A DNA stretch of 64,000 nt, taken from NCBI GenBank assembly GCA_036365515.1, contig CM070877.1, forward strand, positions 2,861,001 through 2,925,000, written 5' to 3'. A program made the translations under genes and the position numbers. This document shows, in pieces, positions 37,180-49,519 of the stretch (within the stretch, counting starts at the first letter, position 1; each line of letters opens with the position of its first letter). The stretch comes from Torymus aiolomorphi (Eukaryota > Arthropoda > Insecta > Hymenoptera > Torymidae). Below the pieces are notes generated by a model. That model ran no database searches. It saw only the letters and a list, made by a program, of their open reading frames with translations, and was not told the origin of the DNA.

Positions 37180-38780
37180 TAAAGTGTAGGATAGATATGG
37201 TGTTTGATAATGACTGAGATGAAAATTAAAATAACATTAAAATATTAATTGTTGTATTGGTATACTATAGCTATAAAAATGTGAATGTAATTCTTTTGAA
37301 ATAAAGAAAACTTTTGAAGTTGAGTTAACATTTAATTTCGCCATACATGGAAATGTACTTACTACACCCAAAAATCAATAACTAACAACAGGGCTGCGCC
37401 AAGAATTTCATTTGTTTTCTAACACACAGAAAATCAATACGTTCTCAAATTCTTTCATTTAACAGAAAACAGAAGCGTATTTTACAATGTTGACTTCAAG
37501 CTGAATTTTACACCCAAAAAAAATAAAATAAGTCGTGTGTTTTTCTAACAATAATTATTATTCATACCACAATAAAAAATATATAAGTGATCGATTTCAA
37601 TTTTGTTTCGCTGTATACATTTAAGTAACCAAATATTTATAAAACTCTCTACTTACTATAACTTAAATTAAAAAATGTGAAAATGGTACTGTACGTATTA
37701 TAGTTTTGAACCTTGATAACTGGCCAAAACCATAAGAAATATCAACATTTTTCATTGACACTAGTCTACTTTTCGTTACCCCTGCGCTGTTATACATTTT
37801 CGTATTGTTTAAATAAAACTTTATAACATTGTTGGCACGATTTTTTTAATAATATGGTTTTACAAGGTACCATTCGCTCTGCCAAAATTGGTCATTGTAA
37901 ATAATATGCTCTGACTATTTATGTTATTCGTTATTTATGTTGAAATGACATATTTTATATGTATCTAGCTTGCTGACCTATATGTATCCAGTGCACATAT
38001 CTCTTATTTCGAAAAATTTGTTATAAATAAATAACACGGTACACATAAATAATTTTTATGAAGAAAATAACCGAATTTAGTGTCATTTTAAAATTTCAGG
38101 CAATGTAAATAAGTCATTATTTTTGAAAAAATAAAAAAATAAAATTTTTATGTACAGTATCGAGCATTCTAGAACCGACTAGCGGCATTATAGATAATAT
38201 AATTTATATTACTAGTAAAGAAAAATTTAAGTCAATTCAAATAGAATTGCAATAATAATGAAAAGATTCATAATACAATTTTCTTATAGTCATTTAACCA
38301 GCAAATTTTGCAATCTGTATCGACTTTCAAGATTATACTATTAAAAATCCTTTTATTTGCATTGAGTGAGTGCCGACTTTCAATGAAATAAAAGCATTAC
38401 TGTCGTGCACAAGATCAAATAACATTATCACTATTTTCTTTATCACCTAACATTTCCTGCATATTGAGTAAGAAATATTAGTATAGTAAATTTGATGACG
38501 TAGAAAAGGCCGTTGACATTATCCGTAGTGATTCAAATGTAATTTGAACGAAACGCTTCATAAAATTTTACGAATTTTTATAAAAAAAACGATCAATAGC
38601 GTTCAAAACATAAACTTCTTTTCATTTTTACATGCATAAAAACAGAAAATACTTAAATATGATTTCGGTAAGGTTCCATCAACGTATACCTTTCCAAAAC
38701 ATCGATCCAAAGAACCTCCCATATCGAATTCCCCATTTGAAAACAGATCGAGCAACACTTACTACCTTAAAAGAAAAAAA
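37180..38780. other. AT-rich intergenic DNA
   Basis: No gene, RNA or repeat structure is evident. Confidence 0.5.
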
Positions 38781-39037
38781 AAACCATTTCGAATAATGCA
38801 GTGAACAGGCGAGCGAGCGAGAACGCGAAAAAGAGATAAGAGAGAAAACGAGAGACGGTGGAAAATGCCCCTGACGAGTGCGGGATCGTGCGCCGGCGTA
38901 GAGCTGTTTCGCTTTGTCTCTCGTTTATTTCACATCACCGCTGGGAAAAGCGCCGCGCCCGCGCGCGCGCAGGTAAAGCCGCGCGCTATTTGCGCGCATG
39001 TGCGTGCGCTCGTACTATATGTGCTCGCCAGAACTCG

Positions 39038-39168
<131 letters not shown>

Positions 39169-39739
39169 AGCTTTATTGAACCGGATATCGGCTAATATGC
39201 CTGGATGGAGACGTAAAAGGTGGAAAAAAGAAGGAGAAACAGTACCAGCGCCTCCCCGGGGTATCATATTTATATTTCATCACTTTTCCATTCAGCCACT
39301 GCCGCCGCGATCTGCATTTTCCCTTTCTGTCTCTCTCTCTCTACCACTCTCGTTTCGGGGCGAAAGAAACTCGGGGCCGTTTTCTTTGGAACGCGCTTCA
39401 GCCCGAGTTCTTGCTTCCCCGAGGGCGCGTATAATTACGTATACGAAGGTAGAGAGAGACGAGGCGCATAAGAGCGTCTTGCCAGAAAAAGGATAGTCGT
39501 CCCTCTATCTAGTGTCGCCTGCGGGTCGTCGTCTTTGCCGGGATGGATTTATTCGATATGCTAATAGACGAGGCGAAAGAAAAGCAAAAGGCCTACATAA
39601 GTAATAGCTGCGCTGCAGGATGGGGAAGTGGATGGCTAGATGGAGGATTTGACAGTGGGAGTATAGAGTACACGATAGTATCTTGTGTCAAGCGTGCCTT
39701 TGAACAACTTTGTAGGACAGAAAAATTTAATGCATAGGG

Positions 39740-40960
39740 TATAACGGATTTTTACTTGACTTTAACGTTTTTTTAATGATTTCTTTTTTCATACGGGTAT
39801 TGCCTCGTTTGAGTCAGCGTTGATGAGGAAAAAATGTATTTATTAACTAACGTAAGATATTTATTATTCCACTCGTTTGACAGCTACTCTATAAACATGA
39901 ATAAAACATTGCTAATCTGTAAGTTATTTATCGCTTCATTTATTATTTTTCATGACAATACGCGTAATAAGTATTTTTACACCGAAGTATAGTGAAAACA
40001 ATGGTAAAACAAAAAAAAAAACTTTTTCAACTCTCATTTGTATAGCTATACGTAGGCATCGAATTCCGCGACGTTTCTCGAAAGACTGAGCACCTAATTA
40101 AATCCACTTGTTAATTAAGAATGCGCGAATTCGCTATACGACATTAACGCCGCGTGGTTGTAGAGTAAAATCCAGAAACTATAGTCTTCGTCTACTTCAT
40201 CAGGTGTCTGTGAAATTACTTTTGTTCTTACTATAGCACGTGACTAATAGCCGACAAAAGCGTGCAAGGCCAAATGTAATTGTATTTTTTTTCCACGCGG
40301 CTACTTGACTGGTCTGAAAAACCGCTCTCTCATTAGTCTTGGTGTAGTCGGCTAAGTGATTCGCTTCTACTTCTACAAAACTGCAGTTGCGCTGCGTGTT
40401 ATTACTCGACTACTGTGTAAGTTTGTATACGTATATTTACGGCGTCGTAAATAATATTACGATCCATATCGAGTCCTCCATAATAGCTCTTCAAATAACA
40501 ATTTCTCGCTGTGTGAAAGATAATTCGCAAATATTGGTATATTGGCTACGTGTAAAGAGAAAATTCTTAAACATTGAAAGTAAAAGTCAGTATAATATAG
40601 ATTTTAGCGAAACAAAGAGTTTTTTGTTGACAAGAGATACCAGTATTTGTAATTCTTATCGTGAAGAGAAGTTTTTTTAAAAAGATTACGAGTTAAAATA
40701 AGATTTATTACGTCATTTCACACTACTTTTGTTATTTAAAGAACCTCAGGTAAACAATTTTTTTATATTAATACCTATTTTTCGATACCTCGTTCCTTTA
40801 GAACATATTTCTCACTAAAACCTTTTTAGTATAATAAAGTTAATTATTAAAATTTCTTCCAATCACTTTCAGCTACCGAAAACATTCGCATTCCAACTAC
40901 TACAATAATCATTGAAATACTCTGACCCACCTATATATGCCCGCTATTCTCCCACCCAGT
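39740..40960. other. Intergenic DNA, mostly AT-rich
   Basis: No feature could be supported. A less AT-rich stretch lies at about 40040-40420. Confidence 0.45.
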
Positions 40961-41409
40961 CCCTGGTGAAAATCGATTCTATTATTTACCTAATAAATAG
41001 CTAGTTTCCCCAATAATCGTTAAAAACTAGACACTTTTCTTGGCTATTTCTATCCATCGATGAAACGATTTTTCCGATCATATTCGCCATTTAATAGACA
41101 GAATAATAGAATAAGTTTTTTCACAAATTTATATTAGCTTATTTATGAATATTTAGAAGGTATTAAAATTTGCCAGTTTTTTTAGTTAGGAAATGGCTAA
41201 TAAGAGGCTTGCTATTATGGCGAGGAGTGAGAGGGACAGAACCTTCTGAAACAGTATTATAAACGAATTAAATACCAATAATTCGTGTTTACGTTTTGGT
41301 TAGCTATCTTTTTTTAATATTTGGTTTTAAATACATGATCAGATTACAGAAAAAATTTAGTACAAACACCTTAAGGTTGTGTTATCTCCATTAAATAGAA
41401 AATAGGACC

Positions 41410-41545
41410 GGAACTAGGGGGGCTGCGCCCCCCAGCGTGCCTTCGGCACGCTATCCCCCCCGCCCCCACCCACACCTGCTCCTCGCTTCGCTCGTCGCCC
41501 GCCCCGTCCCTATGTAAAAACTTCGTTTTTACATAATAGGCACGA
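41410..41545. repeat. Row of short perfect hairpins
   Basis: Consecutive hairpins include ggggggc-tgc-gcccccc, gcgtgcc-ttc-ggcacgc and atgtaaaaac-ttc-gtttttacat, with tcgcttcgctcg between them. The stems are 7-10 bp with 3-base loops. They lie near the left end of the inserted 41291-44734 block. Confidence 0.8.
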
Positions 41546-42259
41546 CCGCAATACTCAGGAGAACCTTGTATTTTTATAAAAGCGAAAATTGCAACACTTC
41601 CGATATTTATAATAAAAAAAAAAATTAAATATATAATAATAATAATAAACTAGCTGCTCACGGACTCACGGGTGTTCCTGACTACATATACCTATACAAT
41701 CTCAATTAAAAAAAAATACTTGCGCACATATGCATATATATACACTAATACCGCGAAAAAGAGAAAAACAGAAAGAGAATGCTCAATACTGATGCATTTG
41801 GCAACGGCAATTTGGCTTAGCCCTGCGACCTCCGTGTATGAATACTTATACTGCAGCAGTCGTAACGGCTACGCTAGGTACCTCGGCTCACGGTCGTACA
41901 CACTTTCCGGACCTATGTATACTACCGTGCCTCGGCTAGGCTATACGTTCGCACACCAAGAACAGCGGAAAAACACATGCGACTCGTGCGACCGCGAGGT
42001 ATAAGATATATCTATATATATGATCGCGCGCGCTTTCTGCTACTGCTGAGTAGTGCGGCGTGCCATCAGCCGTGGCGCACATGTGTCCATGGTGTATGTT
42101 GTCAACAATCGAATCGTCTGGCTCCCGGCGTCCCCAGTGATGACTGTGGCTGCTGTAGTATGTGCTTTCATCGTGTTCGTCGATTGTCGATGATTCGTCG
42201 GAGATGGGAAGGCAGTGTGTCAGCGGCGAGAGCAGATTTAGTAAGCATTTTCTCGTTCC

Positions 42260-42830
42260 TAACCTCTCTGATGGGTGAGCTGATGGTACTTTCGCTTGTT
42301 GCAGGTACTTGTGGGAGCAAGAGTAGTGTAAACGACGGGCACTGCTGTAGACTATTTCTTGGGTGTGGAAATGTTGTCTGAGTCATCTATTTATTAATTA
42401 TATGTGGTTTTTAGGTGCTCAACTTTCCTTGTTTGGCTCTTACACTAGCGACTATGTGTACAGTTAAGCTGCTGCTTGTGTCTTCAGCGTCGTCAGTGAA
42501 ACAACGGTTTAAGGTCTCCACCAGTTCTTCCCCTCTAGTTGTTATAGGAAGCTGGTACAGTGAGTGAACAACAGCCATTGCTGCAGACTTTTCTTTTGTA
42601 TGGTATGTTTTTTTGAGTCATCTATTTATTAGTCATATGTAGTTTTTAGGTGCTCAACTCTCCTCGCTTGTCCCCCAGAATAGGGACTGATCTGCTGTTC
42701 ATGCGCTTTGCTGATTCCTAGGCTGAGGCAGTCCCTGACATTGAAACACAATTGACGGTTTCTGTCAGTACTTTTCTCCTAGGTGGTGTGGTTACTGATA
42801 CAGTGGATCGCTGTTAGACGATTCTCAGCA
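42260..42830. repeat. Degenerate ~235-245-bp tandem repeat
   Basis: The phrase agtcatctatttatta recurs at 42381 and 42616 with shared flanks. A partial third copy matches around 42740-42810 (tgaaaca...gatacagtg). No coding frame spans the copies. Confidence 0.65.
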
Positions 42831-43629
42831 GATTGGCATCCATGGAGTAGTGCCAGCCTAGACCGTCCAGCCCTATTTTGCAACTTCTGCAGCTCTAAGT
42901 AATCTTCGAGTGGTAGTGCTTTAAAGTGTGAGGGGATAGGTAATAGGAACTGGGAAATATTATATAAGTGCTGTGTGCGTTGTTAAATGCGATAAGGGTA
43001 GGTAGTTGTCCCTGGCAATATTAGCTCGTCTATTTAATTTCTAAGTTTAGTCAGGGTGTAAGAACTCGCTTCAGGGTATCTGTTGTATTAAAATACATCA
43101 TTATGTATTTCGCAGACTTCTACCCAGTGAGACTTGCCTATTTAATAGTTTTCTACATGCTGTAAGACTGAGTCAGCTAGAACATTGCATTCTTTATGCA
43201 TTGAAAATTACCATATTACAACATTTATAGCTCATACATTACACAAAAGTTTTTTTTTGTATATATGATATTCCTTTAACATGTACTTATATAATATTAC
43301 ACAATTTTGATTCTTTTAGTTCAATCGCTTAGGTCCTGGGGACATAGTAGGTTAAGCTGGGTAATCTTATATCAAATTTTTTAAATTTGTTATTAAAAAT
43401 CTTTTTGTAGAAAACAGGGAAATAGATATTTTGTTTCTTTAATTATTCTTCCAATGTGTTTATCCCATTGAATATTGTAATTTTGTTTTCAAATGTAATT
43501 TTGTATCTTATTATTATGTTTTTGTAATTATATTATCTTTGGAATGTTATGTCGATTTTGTCCATCTTATTTAGAGCTATTGTATAGAATAATTCTGTGT
43601 AAATCTAATTCTGTGAAATAATAAGAAAA

Positions 43630-44360
43630 AATTCACTATACGTGTATTGAGGTATTAAAAATCATGCTTATACGTTTAGATGATCCAGAAATTATTGTAC
43701 ATAAAAATTTTAATTGGGAATAAGTTTTGTTTAAACTATATCTATATGCTTTGTATTTAAGTTTTATTGAAAGTCAAATTCTTGTATGATAAGCGAAAAT
43801 CGACTATTTCAGGTGTATTTAGGCATTAAAAATCGTTTTTATAGGTCTAAGCGGTCAGGAATCCATTTTATATGAAAATGTTAAATGGGAAAAAGTTTTA
43901 ATTAAATATTATCTAGAACTTTTGTATTGAACATGTTTGTGTAAAATCAAATCCTGTCAAGTTTTAGCCGAAAATCGTCCATTTTATGTATGTTTTGACG
44001 TTTAAAATCGTTTTTATAAGTCTAACTCGACAGAAGTTGATTTTACACAAAAATGTTAAATAGAAAAAAGTTTTGTTTAAATATTATCTACAACTTTTAC
44101 ATTTAACATTTTTGTATAAAATCAAATCTTGTCAACTTATAGCCGAAAATCGTCCATTTTATGTATATTTAGGCGTTAAAAATCGTTTTTATGAGTTTAA
44201 CTCGTCAGGAATTGATTGTAAAAAAAATGTTTAACAGGGAAAAGTTTTGTTTTAATATTATCTATAACTTTTATATTTAATATTATTGTGTAAAATCAAA
44301 TCCTGTAAAGAAATAGCAAAAAAACGACTATTTTTGATGATTTTAGCGGTTTTTTCGCTA
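43630..44360. repeat. Degenerate ~173-bp tandem repeat, about four copies
   Basis: The phrase gttaaaaatcgtttttata and its variants recur near 43653, 43825, 44000 and 44175, each followed by a gtcaggaattgattt-like block and a gaaaaagttttgtttaaatattatc-like block. It is followed by a short acatacacacatacacc tract near 44655. Confidence 0.75.
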
Positions 44361-44929
44361 TTACATTGTTAAATATTGTTCATAGAAAAAAATTTTCCAT
44401 GTAAAAAAGACGTGTTTTAATTAGTTTTAGCTGATGTATTTGTTGTTTTTTGACGTAAAATTAATTTTGTTCAGATTATGTTCAAAAATCGATTTTTTCA
44501 AATTTTTATTTGCTCTGGCGTTTTTTTATTTGTTGATCGATTCGGCTCGGTATAAGACTGGAGCTTACTTATAATTAGACGAGTATCTGGGTCAAAATTC
44601 GTTAAGATCTATTGGAAATTCGCAGAGACATTCCATAAACTTGACTACATACGAACGGACATACACACATACACCATAAAAAACGCCTAAAATGAACCAA
44701 TTCTGGGTGGAAAATAGTTTTTATGCAACAAATTATTCGTGTTTGAAGTGTTACAATTTTCGCTCTAGTGAAAATATAAGGCTCTCCCGAGAAGCGGTCG
44801 TGCCTAAAAATTGTTTCATCACTAGCCAGAAATTAGCTATTTATACTATCTATTATTTTCCTGGCCATTTTCGATAGAGACATTTTCTACCAGGGGTGTC
44901 GCAGCATTAATTCCGCAAATCACAACGGC

Positions 44930-45570
44930 GAACGCAATTTTCCTTCGCCGTCAGCCCGAAAAATCCATCGCGTCCCATTAACCACACCGCTCTCTCGCTT
45001 GTAATTTAATTAAACCGGTCATACACGGCGCGCAGTAATTGGCCCTCGCCGGTGCTCAGGATGTTTTGGTACGATCGGCGCGTACGAGACGCTCGTTAAG
45101 CGCCGGGGCTTCCCCACGCGCTACAATCTCATACGCACGCGGCTCACGTATATGCCCGGGCTCTAAGACCGGAAATCAATCGGTGAACCGCCGCGACCGG
45201 AAATCGAAGTCAGTCCTTTCCTCTATCTCTCTCTCTCTCTCCTCCTCTCTTTCCCTGTTGACTCTTTCTCTCTCGGCGGCGAGCTTTTAATTTGCCGCGG
45301 GGCTGCAGCTGCACAGCTTTTTCTCTCTCTCCCTCCCGCAGGCTTTTGTACGCGAGCGACTTGGAAATGAATACTGCGCGTCTTTTTTGCGCGACGATGC
45401 TGAGTTTTTTTGTTTAGTCGGGTGTACAAAGGAGGAAGAGAGATAGACGCACGAGGAGGTTGTAATTGTTCGGTACGAGGATTCGATTCATTCAGCGTGT
45501 GTGTGTGTGTGTAGGTGTGTAGTCTAAGAGGAAGGTTTGTTTTGTGACATGAGAAGTGGAGTTGCACTTA
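44930..45570. promoter_or_regulatory. GC-rich island with CT and GT simple repeats
   Basis: CpG-rich sequence with (CT)n near 45222-45242 and (GT)n near 45498-45512. No exon is recognised. Confidence 0.3.
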
Positions 45571-46087
45571 ATTAATGACCTGGATTCTTTTTAATGTGCT
45601 TCGGGAGATTAAATTTTTTTTTGGTTCACACGATGGAAATTTATGTTTAAGTTCTGCTGTAAGTTCTTGTAATCTTTTAACTGATCAATACTTTATTTTG
45701 CATCAACGATTGAGTTTTAAAAGACTAGATTAGAAAAGAAGAAAAATGAAATTTAAAAATAAATACTTTGCACAACCATTATTTCGAATTTTCACAATTT
45801 TTGAAATATAATTGATAGGTTACATTAGTATAATATCATGACTATTTGAATATTTTCAATTGAAAAAATTTCATATTTAAAACTTGATATTTTTTGAAGT
45901 AGTAAAACGAAATCTTGTAGATTTATGATTTATATCACTCGCAACATCTGTCCTTGTGAGATGAGAATGCGATTTTTTCAATTAATGAATGATATTGAAA
46001 CTTTGATTTGCTACAGTACCTAAAATTCATATTTCACTTTACTCCGCAAAATTACAGAGTGACTTTCGAATTTTGTCACGTACTTTT

Positions 46088-46993
46088 TGCTTCCTCAAAC
46101 AGAAAGCGTTGTAATGGTGAAAAAAAAAATTTGTGACAAAAAATGTTTAAAAACGTGTTTAAGACTTTTGGCACCAATGTTAGTCGTTTTTGAGCAACAC
46201 AATGTTCGTGTCTGTGTGTGGGTGTGTGTATGTGGGTGTGTGTGTGTGTGTGTGTGTACGTGTGCGTGTCCGTGTCCGTGTGCGTGTACTTGCGATAACT
46301 TTTTAACTATTCGATCAATTTTCACCGGATAAAGTTTATTCTCTTCGCTAGCTTTTTCAATTTTTTAGTATGTTAGAGCTATTATTACTTAACATCATAC
46401 ATTTTTATTGAAAGGTCTTTAAATTACTCACATTTTCTTTTTTGAAATTTAAATTATCTTGAGTTTATCATTTGTTATTGATGAAAATATGGTTTATACT
46501 TCTTTAATTTATTTCTAAAAGAATATTTTATTTATCGACTTCAAATTTTAACCACTTATTAAACTTAACTAGTACTCCATTTAGCTAAACTTTCAAGTGT
46601 TTCTCTTCATATGTTTACGAGAAAAAAATTATTTTAGAAAAAAGTATATTTTCTTTCGTCTTCGATAAAAGGAGTAAAAGGTACTAAATCGTTTTAAAAT
46701 TTGTCAGAGATGTAGCTTTTTTATATCTAAGAGTCAAGCTCGTTGCCCAAAAAAATCCGACTATCACGACCAAAGATATTTGAGGTTAAAATTTTTTTCA
46801 AAATATTTTCTAATAGCGTTTTCTAAAAGAATATTTTATTTATCGACTTCAAATTTTAACCACTTATTACACTGAACTAGTATACCATTTAGCTAAAATT
46901 TCAAGCGTTTATCTTCACTTGTTTTCTAGAAAAAAATTGTTTTACAAAAATGTACATTTTCTTTCGTCTTCAATAAGTTTGAGGAAGCTATAA
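46088..46993. mobile_element. TIR element with (GT)n tract and 308-bp internal direct repeats
   Basis: The ends are gcttcctcaaac (46089-46100) and gtttgaggaagc (about 46978-46989). The interior has a GT-rich tract (46205-46290) and two ~150-bp direct copies offset by 308 bp, starting near 46515 and 46823. No transposase is present. Confidence 0.65.
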
Positions 46994-46999
46994 AGTGCC

Positions 47000-47730
47000 A
47001 ATGAATTGGCAGCGGTTTTTTTTTATTTTTTTTTTTATTTTATGTGAATAATATCTGTTAATTAATCCACTGTGAAATTTTATCAAAGTGTAATTAAAAC
47101 ACGTAATTTGTTTTATTATAAAACGTTAAGAATAAGGCCATGAATCAACTAGATCGCTATTTGCTTTAATTGTGCAACACAGTTTCATTTTCCGTCTACG
47201 ATATATATATATATATGCTTAACATAAACGTAGTTAAGGATATGAGTAACATTGATCGTTTTTACAATAACAGTTTAATTGTACGATATTACGATCATAT
47301 AGCAATTAGAGCTATTTGTTGACACATACAGCTAAACATAGATACAGTCTCTTAATGTATTCACAACTACGCGCACATCTGGGCAAACCGAAACACGCGC
47401 ATTAAACGTGAAATATTTATTTCGTGATAAATCGGTTAGCTTTGATCAAAATGAAAGTTATCTATTATTTTAACTTTCATCGTATATCATATATATTTAG
47501 TACGATGTGCAATATACCTTAGTTTAAAAAACTTGTACAAATTTGGGTCTCAAAATTTTTCGCTAGCGTGGCGAATGTGAACTCTGATACTCAATTTCGT
47601 AGTCGTTTTTAACTTCAATTCTTAAATCTAATGCTTTCTACGTTTAAAATTATTCGATTCTATAGGAATACTAAGTCCTTGTACTAATTTGTAATTAAAC
47701 TCACAAGATACATAATAAAAAAATGCAATC
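47000..47730. other. AT-rich intergenic DNA
   Basis: No feature is supported apart from short (TA)n near 47200. Confidence 0.5.
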
Positions 47731-47859
47731 GATTACAAATTTAAAATTAACAATTCACTGAAAATAATCTTAAAATCATCCTCCACAACTTTGCCAATCT
47801 TAGACGAAAAATCCTTATGGTAGAGGAAAAACCTTGGGAGCAACTGCTTCATTCTCTCC

Positions 47860-48460
47860 CATTCAGGGTACACGTGCACGAGAAAATCTCTAGCGTGTAA
47901 TTTTCGCGCATGCGGGAATTCTTCGCCCCTCAACGTAGAAATCGAACGCCCGCGAGCTTTCAAGCGACTCGATTATACGGGGCTCGTTTTTCACGCAAAA
48001 CACGTGTAACAGCGCATGAGCGTCGGTGGCCCTCGTAAAGTCCGTAAACACTATCGCGATAGGAGGGTTATGTATTGTTTCGCCCGCACGCGCGCGGCCC
48101 GAAAGATACAACGCGGCGAGGAAAAAGAGGGACTTTCGACAACTGCGCATATATACACATGAAAAAGCTTTTGCGCGCTCTCGTGGGCGTTAAATCTGAG
48201 CGGAGGTCGCCCGAGAATAAAATGCTAGCGCAAACAGGTACTTAGCACGCCGCGAGTGAGTAGTGCACGAGGAAAATCGAGGAAAATGAAATCCACGCAC
48301 GTGCTGCCGCGGGCGACACACCTGAGAAAATCCGGTCTTGGCGTAATGTACTGCTTTTTTCTGTCGTGACGCTCTGTGTGGCACGCGGGTGACTAAGGTT
48401 TCTGATTTCTTTGAAAGTCGAAAATAGCGGTGGTTGTAAACATGTGTGATATGAGGTAAT
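47860..48460. promoter_or_regulatory. GC-rich island containing the speculative 47890-48150 frame
   Basis: CpG-dense block in AT-rich DNA with a tatatat word near 48152. It could be a promoter with a first exon. Confidence 0.25.
47890..48150 (-). CDS. Speculative first exon or broken gene with signal-peptide-like start
   Basis: The 86-codon frame starts with a basic residue cluster and a hydrophobic run (SLFFLAALYLSG), then continues with NPPIAIVFTDFTRATDAHAL. A TATATA stretch precedes the ATG. A second open frame (47733-47963, shifted by one base) continues with plausible sequence (YPEWERMKQLLPRFFLYHKD) and ends in a stop. The pair could be a frameshifted pseudogene or a first exon, or simply GC-rich noncoding DNA. 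No family is recognised. Confidence 0.22.
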   Translation of the reverse strand: MRSCRKSLFFLAALYLSGRARAGETIHNPPIAIVFTDFTRATDAHALLHVFCVKNEPRIIESLESSRAFDFYVEGRRIPACAKITR

Positions 48461-49200
48461 GTGCGATAAATGTATGAAGGAAGATGTCCACGCATTTTGT
48501 AGTGACGTGTGAAAAAGACTCGTATAAAATCGATTTGGCGATTATTTAAACATTAAGAAAAAGTAAAAAATAGTTGAATAAGGACTTTTTTTAATTGTTA
48601 CTATTGTACGCCGGATAAAATTGCGACTTTTCTACATGTTTTATTAAATTTTAAACTTATTTTTTATAACTTGTTCTTCTCTTTCGTAGATCGAATTTTT
48701 TTTAACTTTATATTTTGAGCTCTAAACATTATAATTAATTTATACGTTCCACAGCAATTTACCGTTTATTTGAGGGAGCTAATGAAAGTTAATTGTAACT
48801 CAATGTCACGATAGAAAAATAACATCCATTTGCTTGTTTTTGGTTCACAAAAGGTCATCGAAACGGTACTGTGTAGGCAGAATCTGAATTGCGGTTTAAG
48901 ATAGTTCTCTAATATATCAAAAAGTGGGTTTCGAAAGTAACAAAATTCTAGCGTGTTCTTTAAACTCTAAATAATTTTTCTTTATTTTTTAAAATATAGG
49001 TTGCCGACCTATTTTTCAAGAAAAAAATTATTGAAAATGGTTACTTTTACATTGAGAGTAAATGACCCCATATAACGAATAATAGGAAGTAATAGCATTA
49101 CTTGATAAAAAAGTGGGTTTTCAAAAAGAAAAACATAGCTTAAGAAAGATGAAATTTAGCTCTTTCTTTTAAGTTTATCAAATATGTGTCAAGCCGACCT

Positions 49201-49276
49201 TTTTAATTTTAAAAGATATGAATGATTATAAACACAAATTTTAATTTTAAAAGATATGAATGATTATAAACACAAA
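49201..49276. repeat. Perfect 38-bp tandem duplication
   Basis: Bases 49201-49238 and 49239-49276 are identical. A 14-bp inverted pair (tatagtttgtgc and gcgcacaaactata) follows at about 49336-49372, so this may be part of an unrecognised element. Confidence 0.85.
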
Positions 49277-49519
49277 TAGCAGACGACATGCATGACAGCG
49301 AGAGAGACAGAACGACGCGTGTGGCATGCGTATGGTATAGTTTGTGCTCTCGCTGAGCGCACAAACTATAACGCGTTAGAGAACTACCTTAAACGATCAC
49401 GGTTATTACTTTCTACAAGGAAAACGTCAGCTTACGTACACGTCAGATTACACATAAACACTGGGAAACTCCATTTGGAGTTCCCTGCCCATTTGGCGCA
49501 ATTAACCTTATAAAATTGA

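Larger units (their letters stand above)
40971..44895. mobile_element. Second TIR element of the 24449 family, split by a 3.4-kb insertion
   Basis: The left end ccctggtgaaaat (40971-40983) matches the inverted right end attttctaccaggg (44882-44895). The left 290 bp and right 160 bp are homologous to the ends of the 24449-25595 element. The 10-bp word attcgtgttt occurs at 41281-41290 and 44735-44744, as expected for the target duplication of an insertion occupying 41291-44734. Confidence 0.65.

Noticed and set aside
41977..42381. 134-codon Cys-containing frame
   Set aside because: No recognisable domain; it runs into the degenerate tandem repeat and lacks splice or conservation evidence.
40971..44895. 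Autonomous transposon or retroelement with transposase or reverse transcriptase
   Set aside because: No long frame or catalytic motif is present; only terminal repeats and tandem arrays are seen.
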